A stretch of DNA of 64,000 bases, taken from the NCBI RefSeq assembly GCF_036588685.1, contig NC_086378.1, positions 23,289,578 to 23,353,577 on the forward strand. Direction: 5' to 3'. Of this stretch, positions 54,501 through 63,865 are shown piece after piece. The notes beneath the pieces were generated by a model. That model saw only the letters and a list, made by a program, of their open reading frames with translations. It did not search any database and was not told where the DNA came from. Numbering within the stretch: position 1 is the stretch's first letter; every line of letters starts with the position of its first letter. This DNA is from Mytilus trossulus (taxonomy: Eukaryota > Mollusca > Bivalvia > Mytilida > Mytilidae). The translations under genes and the position numbers were made by a program.

Positions 54501-57500
54501 GGTCTTTTTATCTAATACTATATGCCATACGATTACGTCAACTATATTTGGTGTATGGAAATATTTAATGATCTTTATGTCAGTCGGGCAGGTTTTATTT
54601 GACCGTGACCTCATTTTCACGGTTCATTGCACAGTGTTAAGTTTTTGTGTTTTGGTTTATTTTTCTTCAACTATAAGTAATAGGTCAACTATATATGTTG
54701 TATAGAAGCATTGTTAGCTGTATATGTCTGCCTGGCATGGTTCATCTGACCTTGACCTCATTTTCAAGGTTCATTGGTCTTTGTTTAGTTATCTTGATTA
54801 ATGTTAAGTTTATGTGACAGTTGTAATAAAGCTTTATACTTAGGACTATCAACATAATATCAATAATTAGTACAGAAGGCGAGACATTTCAGCGTGTGCA
54901 CTCTTGTTAATTAACGCAAACAATTTGGAAATTGATTTTGGAGTTACTTCCCCTGATTTAGCTTATTACAAATTTGTGCCCTAAAAATATTATCTAGTAT
55001 CAAAAAATTAAATAAATAACCAATTGAATATATAATAACATAATAATGTTACGTAAGGATATTAACTGTCTTTGAACATATAAAAAAATATATATTGCAA
55101 TTTCTTTTTGATAATTACACTTTTACCAATCCATGTTCTAAACATTGATAAATTAGTAATACACTTGAAATAATACTCCAAATGTATTTAAGGCTGTATT
55201 TTTTTATATGAATAATTAGACAATAATAGTGTCTTGAAATATGAAATTTATTTGTATGAGGCTTAGAAACGGGAAAATGCGAGGTTCTACCGAGCATTTT
55301 CGTTTCTCGTTTCGTGCCGAATACAAATAAATTTCATATTTCAAGACACAATACGTATATTGTCTTTATACTGAAATCGAAAAAAAATATTTGAAAAATG
55401 AAAAAACTATGTAACAAAAATTGTTAAAAAAGTGTTTGGAATTTCCCTCTTGGGGTACCATTTTGGGGTATTTCCCTATGAGCGTAGTCCAGGCGGTAAA
55501 ACATTGACATATAAAAGGAATTAGAAAGGGAAAATGAACTAAATTGATAACATTTGATAACCATGGTATATAAATAACCAATTTGAAGACATAAAAGTTT
55601 AAATTCATTGACGTATAAAGCTTATGTTTATACATATAGCTTTATCTGTATAGTAAAATAGCTGATTGCAGTATAAAAAAAAAATATACTGTCTGACAAT
55701 GGGTAGAGTGAAGTTAAGCTATAAAAAACATTACACAAACAATGAAATAAAGACTATGGTTGAAATGTATCTTTTTATTTAAAAAAACCCACAACATATA
55801 CAGTGAAAAAAGAGATTCCTAACTCGTGATACACACAGAAACAGAGACAAAAGAATTAGCAGTGCTTTTTCTTATCATAAAAAGTGCCCTGCCCTCCACT
55901 GGCACCCTGTCCCTTTTGATTTCTAGCTAGAGCACTAAATTTCATACTTTAATCTTTATTTATTTCATACTTTAATCTTTATTTATTTCATACTTTAATC
56001 TTTATTTATATCATACTTTAATCTTAATTTATTTCATACTTTAATCTTTATTTATTTCATACTTTAATCTTTATTTATTTCATACTTTAATCTTTATTTA
56101 TTTCATACTTTAATCTTTATTTATTTCATACTTTATTCTTTATTTATTTCATACTTTATTCTTTATTTATTTCATACTTTATTCTTTATTAATTTCATAC
56201 TTTAATCTTTATTAATTTCATACTTTAATCTTTATTTATTTCATACTTTAATCTTTATTTATTTCTTACTTTAATCTTTATTTATTTCATACTTTATTCT
56301 TTATTTATTTCATACTTTAATCTTTATTTATTACACTTTAATCTTTATTTATTTCATACTTTAATCTTTATTCATTTCATACTTTAATCTTTATTTATTT
56401 CATACTTTAATCTTTCTTTATTTCATACTTTAATCTTTATTTATTTCATACTTTAATCTTTCTTTATTTCATACTTTAATCTTTCTTTATTTCATACTTT
56501 AATCTTTCTTTATTTCATACTTTAATCTTTATTTATTTCATACTTTAATCTTTCTTTATTTCATACTTTAATCTTTCTTTATTTCATACTTTAATCTTTC
56601 TTTATTTCATACTTCAATCTTTCTTTATTTCATACTTTAATCTTTCTTTATTTCATACTTTAATCTTTATTTATTTCATACTTTAATCTTTATTAATTTC
56701 ATACTTTAATCTTTATTTATTTCATACTTTAATCTTTATTTATTTCATACTTTAATCTTTATTTATTTCATACTTTAATCTTTATTTATTTCATACTTTA
56801 ATCTTTATTTATTTCATACTTTAATCTTTATTTATTTCATACTTTAATCTTTATTAATTTCATACTTTAATCTTTATTTATTTCATACTTTAATCTTTAT
56901 TAATTTCATACTTTAATCTTTATTTATTTCATACTTTAATCTTTATTTATTTCATACTTTAATCTTTATTTATTTCATACTTTAATCTTTATTCATTTCA
57001 TACTTTAATCTTTATTTATTTCATACTTTAATCTTTATTAATTTCATACTTTAATCTTTATTTATTTCATACTTTAATCTTTATTTATTTCATACTTTAA
57101 TCTTTATTTATTTCATACTTTATTCTTTATTTATTTCATACTTTAATCTTTATTTATTTCATACTTTATTCTTTATTTATTTCATACTTTAATCTTTATT
57201 TATTTCATACTTTAATCTTTATTTATTTCATACTTTAATCTTTATTTATTTCATGACTTTAATCTTTATTTATTTCATGACTTTAATCTTCATGCACTTT
57301 TGTGAAATAATTTTTATTGATGACTCACAGAAATAAACATGTTCATCCATGTACATGTACATGTAGCTACACATTTTAGGTAACACAACATGCGTATATG
57401 TCATTGCATCAACTTACTAAACTTGAGAAAGGAAATAGTAATGTATTAAAAGAGACAATAACCTGGCCCCATAGCAGAAAGAATCCCAAACCCACCAATG

Positions 57501-60500
57501 GGTTTTCAACACAGCTGTAAAATCCCACACCCAGAGGCAGACTTCAGCTGGCCCCTAAACAAAAATATTTACCTGTTAACTGAAAATATATATGTCACAC
57601 GAAACTCAGAAACATGTAAATGAACTCAAATTAAAAAAAATCATACAAGAATAACAAAGGACAGAAGTTCCTGATTTAGGATAAGTACAAAAAAACCTGA
57701 CATGGTTGAACATGTTTAGTGAGATCTTAATACCCCCTATACCTCAAGCCAATGTAGAATAACCAAACACACAGCAAAATGCACAGTAAAACTCAGTTTA
57801 TAAGAAGACAGAGCTGTCTGATGTTAGAATAGGTTACAAAAAAGACTAAGAAAAGTGACAATGATACATAAATTAGCAAAGGACTACAGGTAGTTTTATA
57901 AATAAAGAGAGTAAAATGTTATAAATACTATTGCCTTTCAAAAATTATCATATTTATCCCTATAGCTACCCATTTAAGTGAACATAGCATACATTTTTTC
58001 ATTGAATAAACTTTATAATTACCAACCGTGTCAAGTTTCCTTTTTAATAACCACTTGGGCATATGGCGAGTCTATAAATAAATCAAAGACAAGTCTTCTT
58101 GACCTAATAACATCTTAATTTTGTTATTTTACTATGTTACTGTTATCTTATAGATTGATGCTATAGAGAGTGGTAGAGTAACAGTAAATGGTAAACCAGT
58201 ATCAATTGATTACAAAGTGAAAAATCATGATTTTCTGGAACATACTCTTCATAGGTAAATTGTAATAAGAATGTTTTCAGTTGAGATAAATCTGCTTATT
58301 GATATAAGAAAATATGGTATGAGTGCCAATTAGACAACTTGTTTATGGCGTTCATTATCACTGAACTAGTATATATTTGTTTAGGGGCCAGCTGAAGGAC
58401 GCCTCGGGGTGCGGAAATTTCTCATTGCATTTAAGACCTGTTGGTGACCTTCTGCTCTTGTCTGCTCTATGGTCGGGTTTTGTTGTCTCTTTGGCACAAT
58501 CCCCATTTCCATTCTCAATTTTATTTTACCTGAAACGTCTATGATGTATAAAAAATAGTGAACAAATTTCAAAGCAAGTTTTTAAATTGCTTTTCATCAT
58601 CTACAATGCTACATGCATTTCTTCTTGAATTAGTTAAAACTTGACCTTTAAGATGAATTAGATGTAAATAAACAAAGCATACATAGCTGGAAAGTTAGTT
58701 TTTATTGAGTGTCAGTAAAAATTAATTCAATTTACAAAGACTTAATCCATGACATAAATATTCATAAAATGTAATTGATTGGCTAACAATGAAAGTTGTA
58801 ATTGCATATTGTTATTGTAAAACAAGCAACAGTGGACAATGGTACTACATATCACTTGTAAATATAAAAATATGAAAATGTGGCATTATTGCCAATGAGA
58901 CAACTCTCCACAAGATGACACAGAAATTAATAACTATAGGTCAGAGTGCATCCTTCAACAATGAGTAAAACCCATACCGCATAGTCAGCTATAAAATGCC
59001 CTGAAATGACAAATGTGACACAATTTGAACGAGAGTATAAGAACAGATAGGTTAATATCATTACTCTACCATTTTCAGACATGAGAACCCTGTTAGTGGA
59101 AGTCCATTAAAGATTATCCATGACGATAAAGATGTTGTAGTGATTAACAAGCCACCTTCCATTCCATGCCATCCCTGTGGTAGATATAGATTTAATTCTA
59201 TAGCCTTTATACTAGGCAAAGAATATGGATATCCTAATCTTAGAAGTAAGTGTAGTTATCAACAAGCCACCATCCATTCTATGCCATCCCTGTGGTAGAT
59301 ATAGGTTTAATTCTATAGCCTTTATACTCTAGGCAAAGAGTATGGATATCCTAATCTTAGAAGTAAGTGTAGTTATCAACAAGCCACCATCCATTCTATG
59401 CCATCCCTGTGGTAGACATAGATTTAATTCTATAACCTTTATACTAGGCAAACATAATGGACATCCTAATCTTAGAAGTAAGTTTTTGTACATACATGTA
59501 TCTTCATGTAGTTATGACTCAATAATTTCAATGTTTTTCCTGCATATATATATAAGACTTATTAGTGGCACCTAAAGCAGTTGGAAAAATTAATTAGGAA
59601 CGAAATTGAAGAGCATTAAATACAAAATATTCAATTAGTTGTCACCACCTAGCTTAAATCACACTAACAATAAAAAAAAAACGAAAAAAAAACCCAGAAG
59701 TTTTGGACTGCTTCCCATGTGGTGTCTTTATTGCTTATTTCATGCTTAAATTGTTATTCCTTCTAATATTAGTGATATAACATCTTCAATAGATCATGGA
59801 ATTTTAATTTTTTATTTACAATTAGTAACTTTTTCAATACACCTTATCGCTATTTGTCCGCCATTACTGGACATCACACAAGTTCCCGTAAAATTTTGAC
59901 ATCATAATAGAAAATATCTGACGCCACAATGGAAAAGAGATTGTTGTATGACGTCAAAAGTTCAAGCGGAACAGATTCTTGGGTCAAGCGGAAATAGCGA
60001 TAAGGTGTATTAAAAAGCCGTGCCAAAAATTGATGAATGTACATGTAAGCTAAACCCTGCAGTTTGGATATAGAAATTCATCAATTGATTATTCCTTGTT
60101 TTCTGGCAACTTTTAATTTTACAAATAAATAAACAAAAATTTCCTTGTTTAAACCTTTCATCATGTTCATAGTTATTTATCTGTCATGTCAATGAAATCA
60201 ATATATATATACTTTGACTATCTTGTTTCAGATATTTATAGATTAGATCGCCTGACATCAGGTGTTTTAATATTAGCTAAAACACCAGAAAAAACAAGGC
60301 AACTTGAAGATGAAATATTTGGTAAACATGTACAAAAGGAATATGTTTGTCGTGTAGTTGGAGAATTTCCAAAGTAAGTTTAATGTTATGGAAAGGACAA
60401 TGAAGTTAGGTTGCTTGTTATTTTGTTTGAATATTTCTACTTTCTAGTAGTAAGTGTATTTTCTGTTTGAATTCAAAATGGAAAATCTGAAATTAACACA

Positions 60501-63435
60501 AACTTAAAAAATATTTCAGTTTTATATATTTGATCATCTCAACCCAAAAATTTGGATTTCATTCAATTTTTCCTCGATATTAGAACCTACTTAAATAAAT
60601 CCATAGCAGTATGTTAGTTTTAAGAGCATTTCTCAAAATTGTGTATCGAAAATAACCAATCCGGCTGCAATGTTAAAAGTATATACTTAAAAAATTCCTC
60701 CCTGTCTTATCTGATACAAGAATATATGTCCTGAAATCTAAGGGATCCATTTTGTGTGAATTAGTATTGTAACATTGATTTATATAGCTGTTATGAATAG
60801 AAATTCATGGTGTTATTTTATCTTAAAATGCATGTTTCTTTTCAGAGAAGAATTAACTTGTGATCAACCACTTGACCTTATCAGCCACAAAATTTCCATG
60901 ATGAGGGTAAAATCTCCTGGTAAACCAAGTAAAACTGTTTTTCAGAGATTAAGTTATAACGGAAAATCCAGTGTTGTCAGATGTAAGTTCAGAATTAAAT
61001 AAATGTATTAATAAGTTGTGGTTTAACTGTTAATTCAGATTAATCAGGTAACAAAATGTTCTCATCCTTTTTTAAAATACAATTTTATCAGTCTTATTAA
61101 GTGTTCCATCATGTCCATGGGCAGACATTAATATCGCCAAAACAAGAAGAAAATGATTAATCAGAAGAAATATTTTTTTAACATTTGGATATTTGTTTTA
61201 GGATTTGTGTATCTTTTTCTTATTAGAGCCTTTTATTTCAGGTTTACCCTATACTGGAAGGACACATCAGATAAGAGTACACCTGCAGTTCTTAGGTAAT
61301 AATGGTAGCAGAAAGTTGTTATTATTTAGAAACAGATCCTTTTTATGCCCCACCTAAGATAGTAGAGGGGCATTATGTTTTCTGGTCTGTGCCTCCGTAC
61401 GTCCGTTCTTCCCGCTTCAGGTTAAAGTTTTTGGTCAAGGTAGTTTTTGATGAATTTGAAGTCTAATCAACTTGAAACTTAGTACACATGTTCCCCATGA
61501 TATGATCTTTCTAATTTTTAAACCAAATTAAACTTTTGACCCCAATTTCACGGTCCACTGAACATAGAAAATGAAAGTGCATGTTTCAGGTTAAAGTTTT
61601 TGGTCAAGGTAGTTTTTGATGAAGTTGAAGTCCAATCAACTTGAAACTTAGTACACATGTTCCTTATGATATTATCTTTCTAATTTTAATGCCTTATTAT
61701 ATTTTTTATCCAATTTCATGGTCCATTGAACATGGAAAAAAATAGTGCGAGTGGGGCATTCATGTACTTTGGACACATCCTTGTTTATAAATCCTTTGAT
61801 TTTGCCATTTGATTAGGGACTTTCTGTTTTGAATTTTCCACGGATTTGAGTGTTTTTGTGATTTTACTTTTTTATTATGAAGAGATATTGAATAAATCAA
61901 TACATTGTAAATGTTTAATTTGATATCATACTTTTTGATTTACATGAACTGCTAGAAAGAGCTTTATTACGACCGCAAAATTTGAAAAAAAATTTGTCGT
62001 ATATTGCTATCACGTTGGCGTCGTCGTCTGCGTCATCGTCATCGTCGTCGTCGTCGGCGGAATACTTTTAGTTTTCACACTCTAACATTTTAGGAATTAG
62101 GGGCCAAAAAGGGCCCAAATAAGCATTTTCTTGGTTTTCGCACTATAACTTTAGTTTATGTTAATAGAAATCTATGAAATTTTGACACAAGGTTAATGAC
62201 CACAAAAGAAAGGTTGGGATTGATTTTGGGAGTTTTGGTTTCAACAGTTTAGGAATTAGGGGCCAAAAAAGGGCCCAAATAAGCATTATTCTTGGTTTTC
62301 GAACAATAACTTTAGTTTAAGTAAATAGAAATCAATGAAATTTAAACACAATGTTAAGTTTTGGAATAAGGGAAAGGGGGATGTGATTAAAAAAATTGGG
62401 TTCAATTTTTCTAATTTGAAATTCATAAATAAAAAGAAAATTTCTTCAAACATTTTTTTGAGAGGATTAATATTCAACAGCATAGTGAATTGCTCTAAGA
62501 GAAAACAAAAATTTTAAGTTCATTAGAACACATTCATTCTGTGTCAGAAACCTATGCTGTGTCAACTATTTAATCACAATTCAAATTTAGAGCTGAATCC
62601 AGCTTGAATGTTGTGTCCATACTTGCCCCAACCGTTCTGGGTTCAACCTCTGCGGTCGTATAAAGCTACGCCCTGCGGAGCATCTGGTTTAAAAGCTCAG
62701 AACATCCTCCAGCATGCTCAAAGCATCCTCATAAGAATAGATATAGGACTGTATTTCCCTCATTATAAATTACAAGGGGTTCATAGAAAGACAGCTATCT
62801 GCATATATATAACATTTTATAACATATGTCTATACTAAGTCAACATATATAACAGCTCGCTTAATAATAAAGAAGATTTGATTAAAAATTAAGTCTGTTT
62901 ATGGCATTCTACACCTGTCCCATTATTATCCATTAGTCAAAAAGTAATGTGCAACAAACATGGTCTTTCAACTCTTTTTAGAAGACTAAATCCATTTGTG
63001 GTTAAAATTTGGAATCACATATTTCCTATAAAAACAACATTCAATCACATTCCAATAAACAAGACATGCATGAAGAAATGTTATTTCACTACATGAACAA
63101 CTGATTTCAAATATCTTCTTAAAAGATGCAAGCTATATGTGTTAAACTTGTGGTGTAATTTTTGTTAATTATTCAACTTGTTTCAGTTTTCCACTGCACA
63201 TATATTCTTTCCATTAATTCCTTGTTTGAATTAGCTTTTTTAGCTGTAAATATCATAATTAAAAATAAGACCCAACATTGTGTAACACAATTATTAAATA
63301 TTTATTGTGGCACAAGATGATAATGCTACTATTTTATTTTCAGGTTATCCAATAGTAAATGACCCTTTATATAATAGTCCAGCTTTTGGACCCAATAGAG
63401 GAAAAGGTGGTGAATTCTGGAAATCTGATACAGAG
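51418..63435 (+). CDS. RNA pseudouridine synthase RPUSD2 (9 exons seen, 3' end outside window)
   Basis: CDS = join(51418..51513, 52241..52361, 53145..53266, 58154..58254, 59079..59245, 60232..60373, 60846..60982, 61242..61295, 63344..>63435), 344 residues. The enzyme belongs to the RluA family and converts uridine to pseudouridine in RNA; animal RPUSD2 acts on mRNA. Visible marks: the FENGLRKVYPYYFTFSSYCK family N-region, an S4-like stretch at about 114-147 (GRVTVNGKPV), VVINKPPSIPCHPCGRYRFN (about 164-184), the catalytic motif NIYRLDRLTSGV with Asp208, and [20 protein letters not shown] (about 298-317). All phases agree. The start chosen is the ATG at 51418; the same frame is open upstream to an ATG at 51295, which would add a basic stretch that could be a mitochondrial signal. 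The C-terminus follows beyond the donor at 63436. Confidence 0.95.
52241..52361 (+). CDS. RPUSD2 exon 2
   Basis: Residues 33-72 plus one base of Gly73 (LFAKERRKEMKKLTKGLTNN...DAAEYYFEN). The acceptor is TATATTTAAG and the donor GTAATA. Confidence 0.87.
53145..53266 (+). CDS. RPUSD2 exon 3
   Basis: Residues 73-113 (LRKVYPYYFTFSSYCKQRWN GKTVLDIFTKDFHGTETEEY). The acceptor is TGTATTTAAG and the donor GTAAGT. This block is strongly typical of RPUSD2. Confidence 0.93.
53795..54910 (+). repeat. dispersed repeat family G, about 1.1 kb with internal units
   Basis: It starts TTGTCGAGCCTGCAACTTTT GTTGCAGAAAGCTCGACATA and ends AAGGCGAGACATTTCAGCGT GTGCACTCTTG. Between them, a unit of about 120-150 bp centred on TGACCTTGACCTCATTTTCA TGGTTCA repeats six or more times, alternating with GTTAAGTTTTTGTGTTTTGG and GGTGTATGGAA phrases. 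The GTCGAGC.../...GCTCGAC start is a small hairpin. No long conserved frame is present. I recall this as one of the commonest bivalve repeats. Confidence 0.85.
55229..55349. repeat. 121-bp long hairpin
   Basis: GTGTCTTGAAATATGAAATT TATTTGTAT on the left pairs perfectly with ATACAAATAAATTTCATATT TCAAGACAC on the right. A less perfect inner stem (GAAACGGGAAAATGC/GCATTTTCGTTTCTC) and a short loop follow. It is a hairpin MITE, like the one at 8961-9120 in form but not in sequence. Confidence 0.8.
55941..57290 (+). repeat. minisatellite of about 58 copies of a 23-bp unit
   Basis: The unit is CATACTTTAATCTTTATTTATTT. The array covers about 1.35 kb in RPUSD2 intron 3. Common variants are TTTCTTTA, TATTAATTT and TTTATTCTTT, grouped in neighbouring units, as expected from slippage and unequal exchange. 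The last units carry CATGACTTT. One unit is shortened (near 56330). It contains no stop-free repeat protein and is intronic. Confidence 0.95.
57291..58153. other. rest of RPUSD2 intron 3
   Basis: Unremarkable intron sequence after the satellite, with TCATCCATGTACATGTACATGTAGC (about 57344-57364) as a small palindrome-rich patch. Confidence 0.5.
58154..58254 (+). CDS. RPUSD2 exon 4
   Basis: Residues 114-146 and two bases of Arg147 (IDAIESGRVTVNGKPVSIDY KVKNHDFLEHTLH), the S4-like RNA-binding part. The acceptor is TTATCTTATAG and the donor GTAAAT. Confidence 0.93.
58358..58526 (+). repeat. dispersed repeat family D, copy 2
   Basis: CTGAACTAGTATATATTTGT, GGGGCCAGCTGAAGGACGCC, AGACCTGTTGGTGACCTTCT, TGTCTGCTCTATGGTCGGGT TTTGTTGTCTCTTTG, CCATTCTCAATTTTAT: the same order as 17428-17590. 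Confidence 0.8.
58865..59040 (+). repeat. dispersed repeat family A, copy just upstream of RPUSD2 exon 5
   Basis: AAAATGTGGCATTATTGCCA ATGAGACAACTCTCCACAAG, AACTATAGGTCAGAGTGCAT, ACCCATACCGCATAGTCAGC, CTGAAATGACAAATGTGACA. It ends about 38 bp before the exon 5 acceptor, so it must border or include the branch-point region. Confidence 0.8.
59079..59245 (+). CDS. RPUSD2 exon 5
   Basis: Residues 147-202 and one base of Asn203 (HENPVSGSPLKIIHDDKDVV, VINKPPSIPCHPCGRYRFNS, IAFILGKEYGYPNLR). The acceptor is ACCATTTTCAG and the donor GTAAGT at 59246. Its last 110 bp are repeated twice more downstream (see 59136-59485). Only this first copy both has an acceptor and joins exon 6 in phase. Confidence 0.94.
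59136..59485 (+). repeat. tandem triplication of the 3' part of RPUSD2 exon 5 with its donor
   Basis: Three head-to-tail copies with a period of 115-117 bp: 59136-59250, 59251-59367 and 59368-59485. Each runs from TTATCAACAAGCCACC-type sequence through TGCCATCCCTGTGGTAGA, TTAATTCTATAGCCTTTATA and ATCCTAATCTTAGAAGTAAG, so donors sit at 59246, 59363 and 59478. Copy 2 has a 2-bp CT insertion that breaks the frame. Copy 3 is open but changed at several residues. Copies 2 and 3 share CATCCATTCTATGCC against CTTCCATTCCATGCC in copy 1, so copy 2/3 is the later duplication. Reading on from copy 1 meets a stop in copy 2. Confidence 0.93.
59486..60231. other. rest of RPUSD2 intron 5
   Basis: AT-rich intron sequence. 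CACCTTATCGCTATTTGTCC (about 59842-59861) is found inverted at about 59982-60009 (CAAGCGGAAATAGCGATAAG GTG), giving a hairpin-type unit of about 170 bp (59840-60012) that may be another small MITE. Confidence 0.55.
60232..60373 (+). CDS. RPUSD2 exon 6 (catalytic)
   Basis: Residues 203-249 and two bases of Lys250. It begins NIYRLDRLTSGVLILAKT, with the catalytic Asp208 of the RLD signature that attacks uridine, and ends KEYVCRVVGEFP. The acceptor is TTGTTTCAG and the donor GTAAGT. Confidence 0.95.
60846..60982 (+). CDS. RPUSD2 exon 7
   Basis: Residues 250-295 and one base of Cys296 (EELTCDQPLDLISHKISMMR VKSPGKPSKTVFQRLSYNGK SSVVR). The acceptor is TTTCTTTTCAG and the donor GTAAGT. Confidence 0.93.
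61242..61295 (+). CDS. RPUSD2 exon 8
   Basis: A 54-nt exon for [17 protein letters not shown] (297-313), the RTHQIR motif that is nearly invariant in RluA-type enzymes. The acceptor is TTTTATTTCAG and the donor GTAATA. Confidence 0.94.
61331..61790 (+). repeat. dispersed repeat family E, full copy
   Basis: It begins ATGCCCCACCTAAGATAGTA GAGGGGCATTATGTTTTCTG and ends GAGTGGGGCATTCATGTACT TTGGACACATCCTTGTTT. Inside, a unit of about 180 bp starting CAGGTTAAAGTTTTTGGTCA AGGTAGTTTTTGATGAA is present twice. GCCCCAC at the start and GTGGGGC near the end are inverted. No coding frame is conserved. Confidence 0.85.
61960..62350 (+). repeat. dispersed repeat family F
   Basis: It starts GAGCTTTATTACGACCGCAA, followed by GTCGTCATCGTC triplets (about 62020-62055). 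Then an internal unit, TTTAGGAATTAGGGGCCAAA AAAGGGCCCAAATAAGCATT ... TCTTGGTTTTCGCACTATAA CTTTAGTTTA, occurs twice about 150 bp apart. The CGTCGTCG stretch is the most GC-rich patch of this intron. It is non-coding. Confidence 0.8.
62604..62740 (+). repeat. repeat fragment with B-box-like motif
   Basis: GTCCATACTTGCCCCAACCG TTCTGGGTTCAACCTCTGCG GTCGTATAAAGCTACGCCCT GCGGAGCATCTGG looks like the end of an interspersed repeat. GGGTTCAACCTC is close to a pol III B box, but no A box lies at the right distance. Only one copy is in the window, so its limits are guessed. Confidence 0.4.
63344..63435 (+). CDS. RPUSD2 exon 9 (last in window)
   Basis: Residues 314-344 (YPIVNDPLYNSPAFGPNRGK GGEFWKSDTE). 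The acceptor is TATTTTCAG and the donor GTAGGG at 63436, in phase 0. The next exon lies beyond position 64000. Confidence 0.93.
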
Positions 63436-63667
63436 GTAGGGTCTTACGAGAATACAAGCTAGTTTTCCTTTCCTTAATCTTACTTCTCACCAGAAGTTGC
63501 ATAAAGCCTCTTTGCTGATATTCCACCCTTTTCTATCTTGTGCCGAAAGTTTTAGACCCACTTAATATGTGGGTTTCATGAAAAGGCGCCTAGTTTGTTA
63601 TATATATCCATATTAGAATTGAAGGATTTGAGAAAGCTTAATTTAAGATATTTTTTATCTGGGTTTT

Positions 63668-63865
63668 GAAAGGGAGACGAAAGATACCAAAAGAAAATTA
63701 AAAAGTCCAAAACAAACTGACAATGTAATTGGAAAATATGAAGAATGACGAACATGATGAAAAGACTAACAACAATACACATAACACAACTTACAAAACT
63801 ATAGACAGGCCCTACTACCTAAAACTGGGTGTGATCCCAGGCCCTCAAGAAGGGTAAGCAAATCG
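63668..63865 (+). repeat. dispersed repeat family B, copy in RPUSD2 intron 9
   Basis: GAAAGGGAGACGAAAGATAC CAAAAGAAAATTAAAAAGTC, ACAAACTGACAATGTAAT, CTGGGTGTGATCCCAGGCCC TCAAGAAGGGTAAGCAAATC. The middle is diverged, but both ends match the copy at 44150-44375. Confidence 0.75.

Larger units (their letters stand above)
53328..55937. mobile_element. hAT-like insertion with nested repeats in RPUSD2 intron 3
   Basis: The left tip CAGTGGTCTTGCTAGCCACA and the right tip, inverse TAGTGCTCTAGCTAGAAATC, resemble each other and the CAGTGG..TAGC type ends of hAT elements. Next to the left tip is a GC-rich AGGGCGCCGCGCCCTGGGTG block; next to the right tip is a related CCCTGCCCTCCACTGGCACC block. The 2.6-kb interior has no transposase but contains the family G repeat (53795-54910) and a long hairpin (55229-55349). 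An imperfect copy of the 23-bp satellite unit lies outside each end. Confidence 0.45.

Noticed and set aside
55941-57290. Coding repeat protein in the 23-bp array
   Set aside because: The period is not a multiple of three, the array is full of stops in all frames, and it lies inside an RPUSD2 intron.
59342-59575. Separate gene resembling a pseudouridine synthase
   Set aside because: It is the third tandem copy of the end of RPUSD2 exon 5 read from a chance ATG in copy 2. It lacks an acceptor and the catalytic motif.
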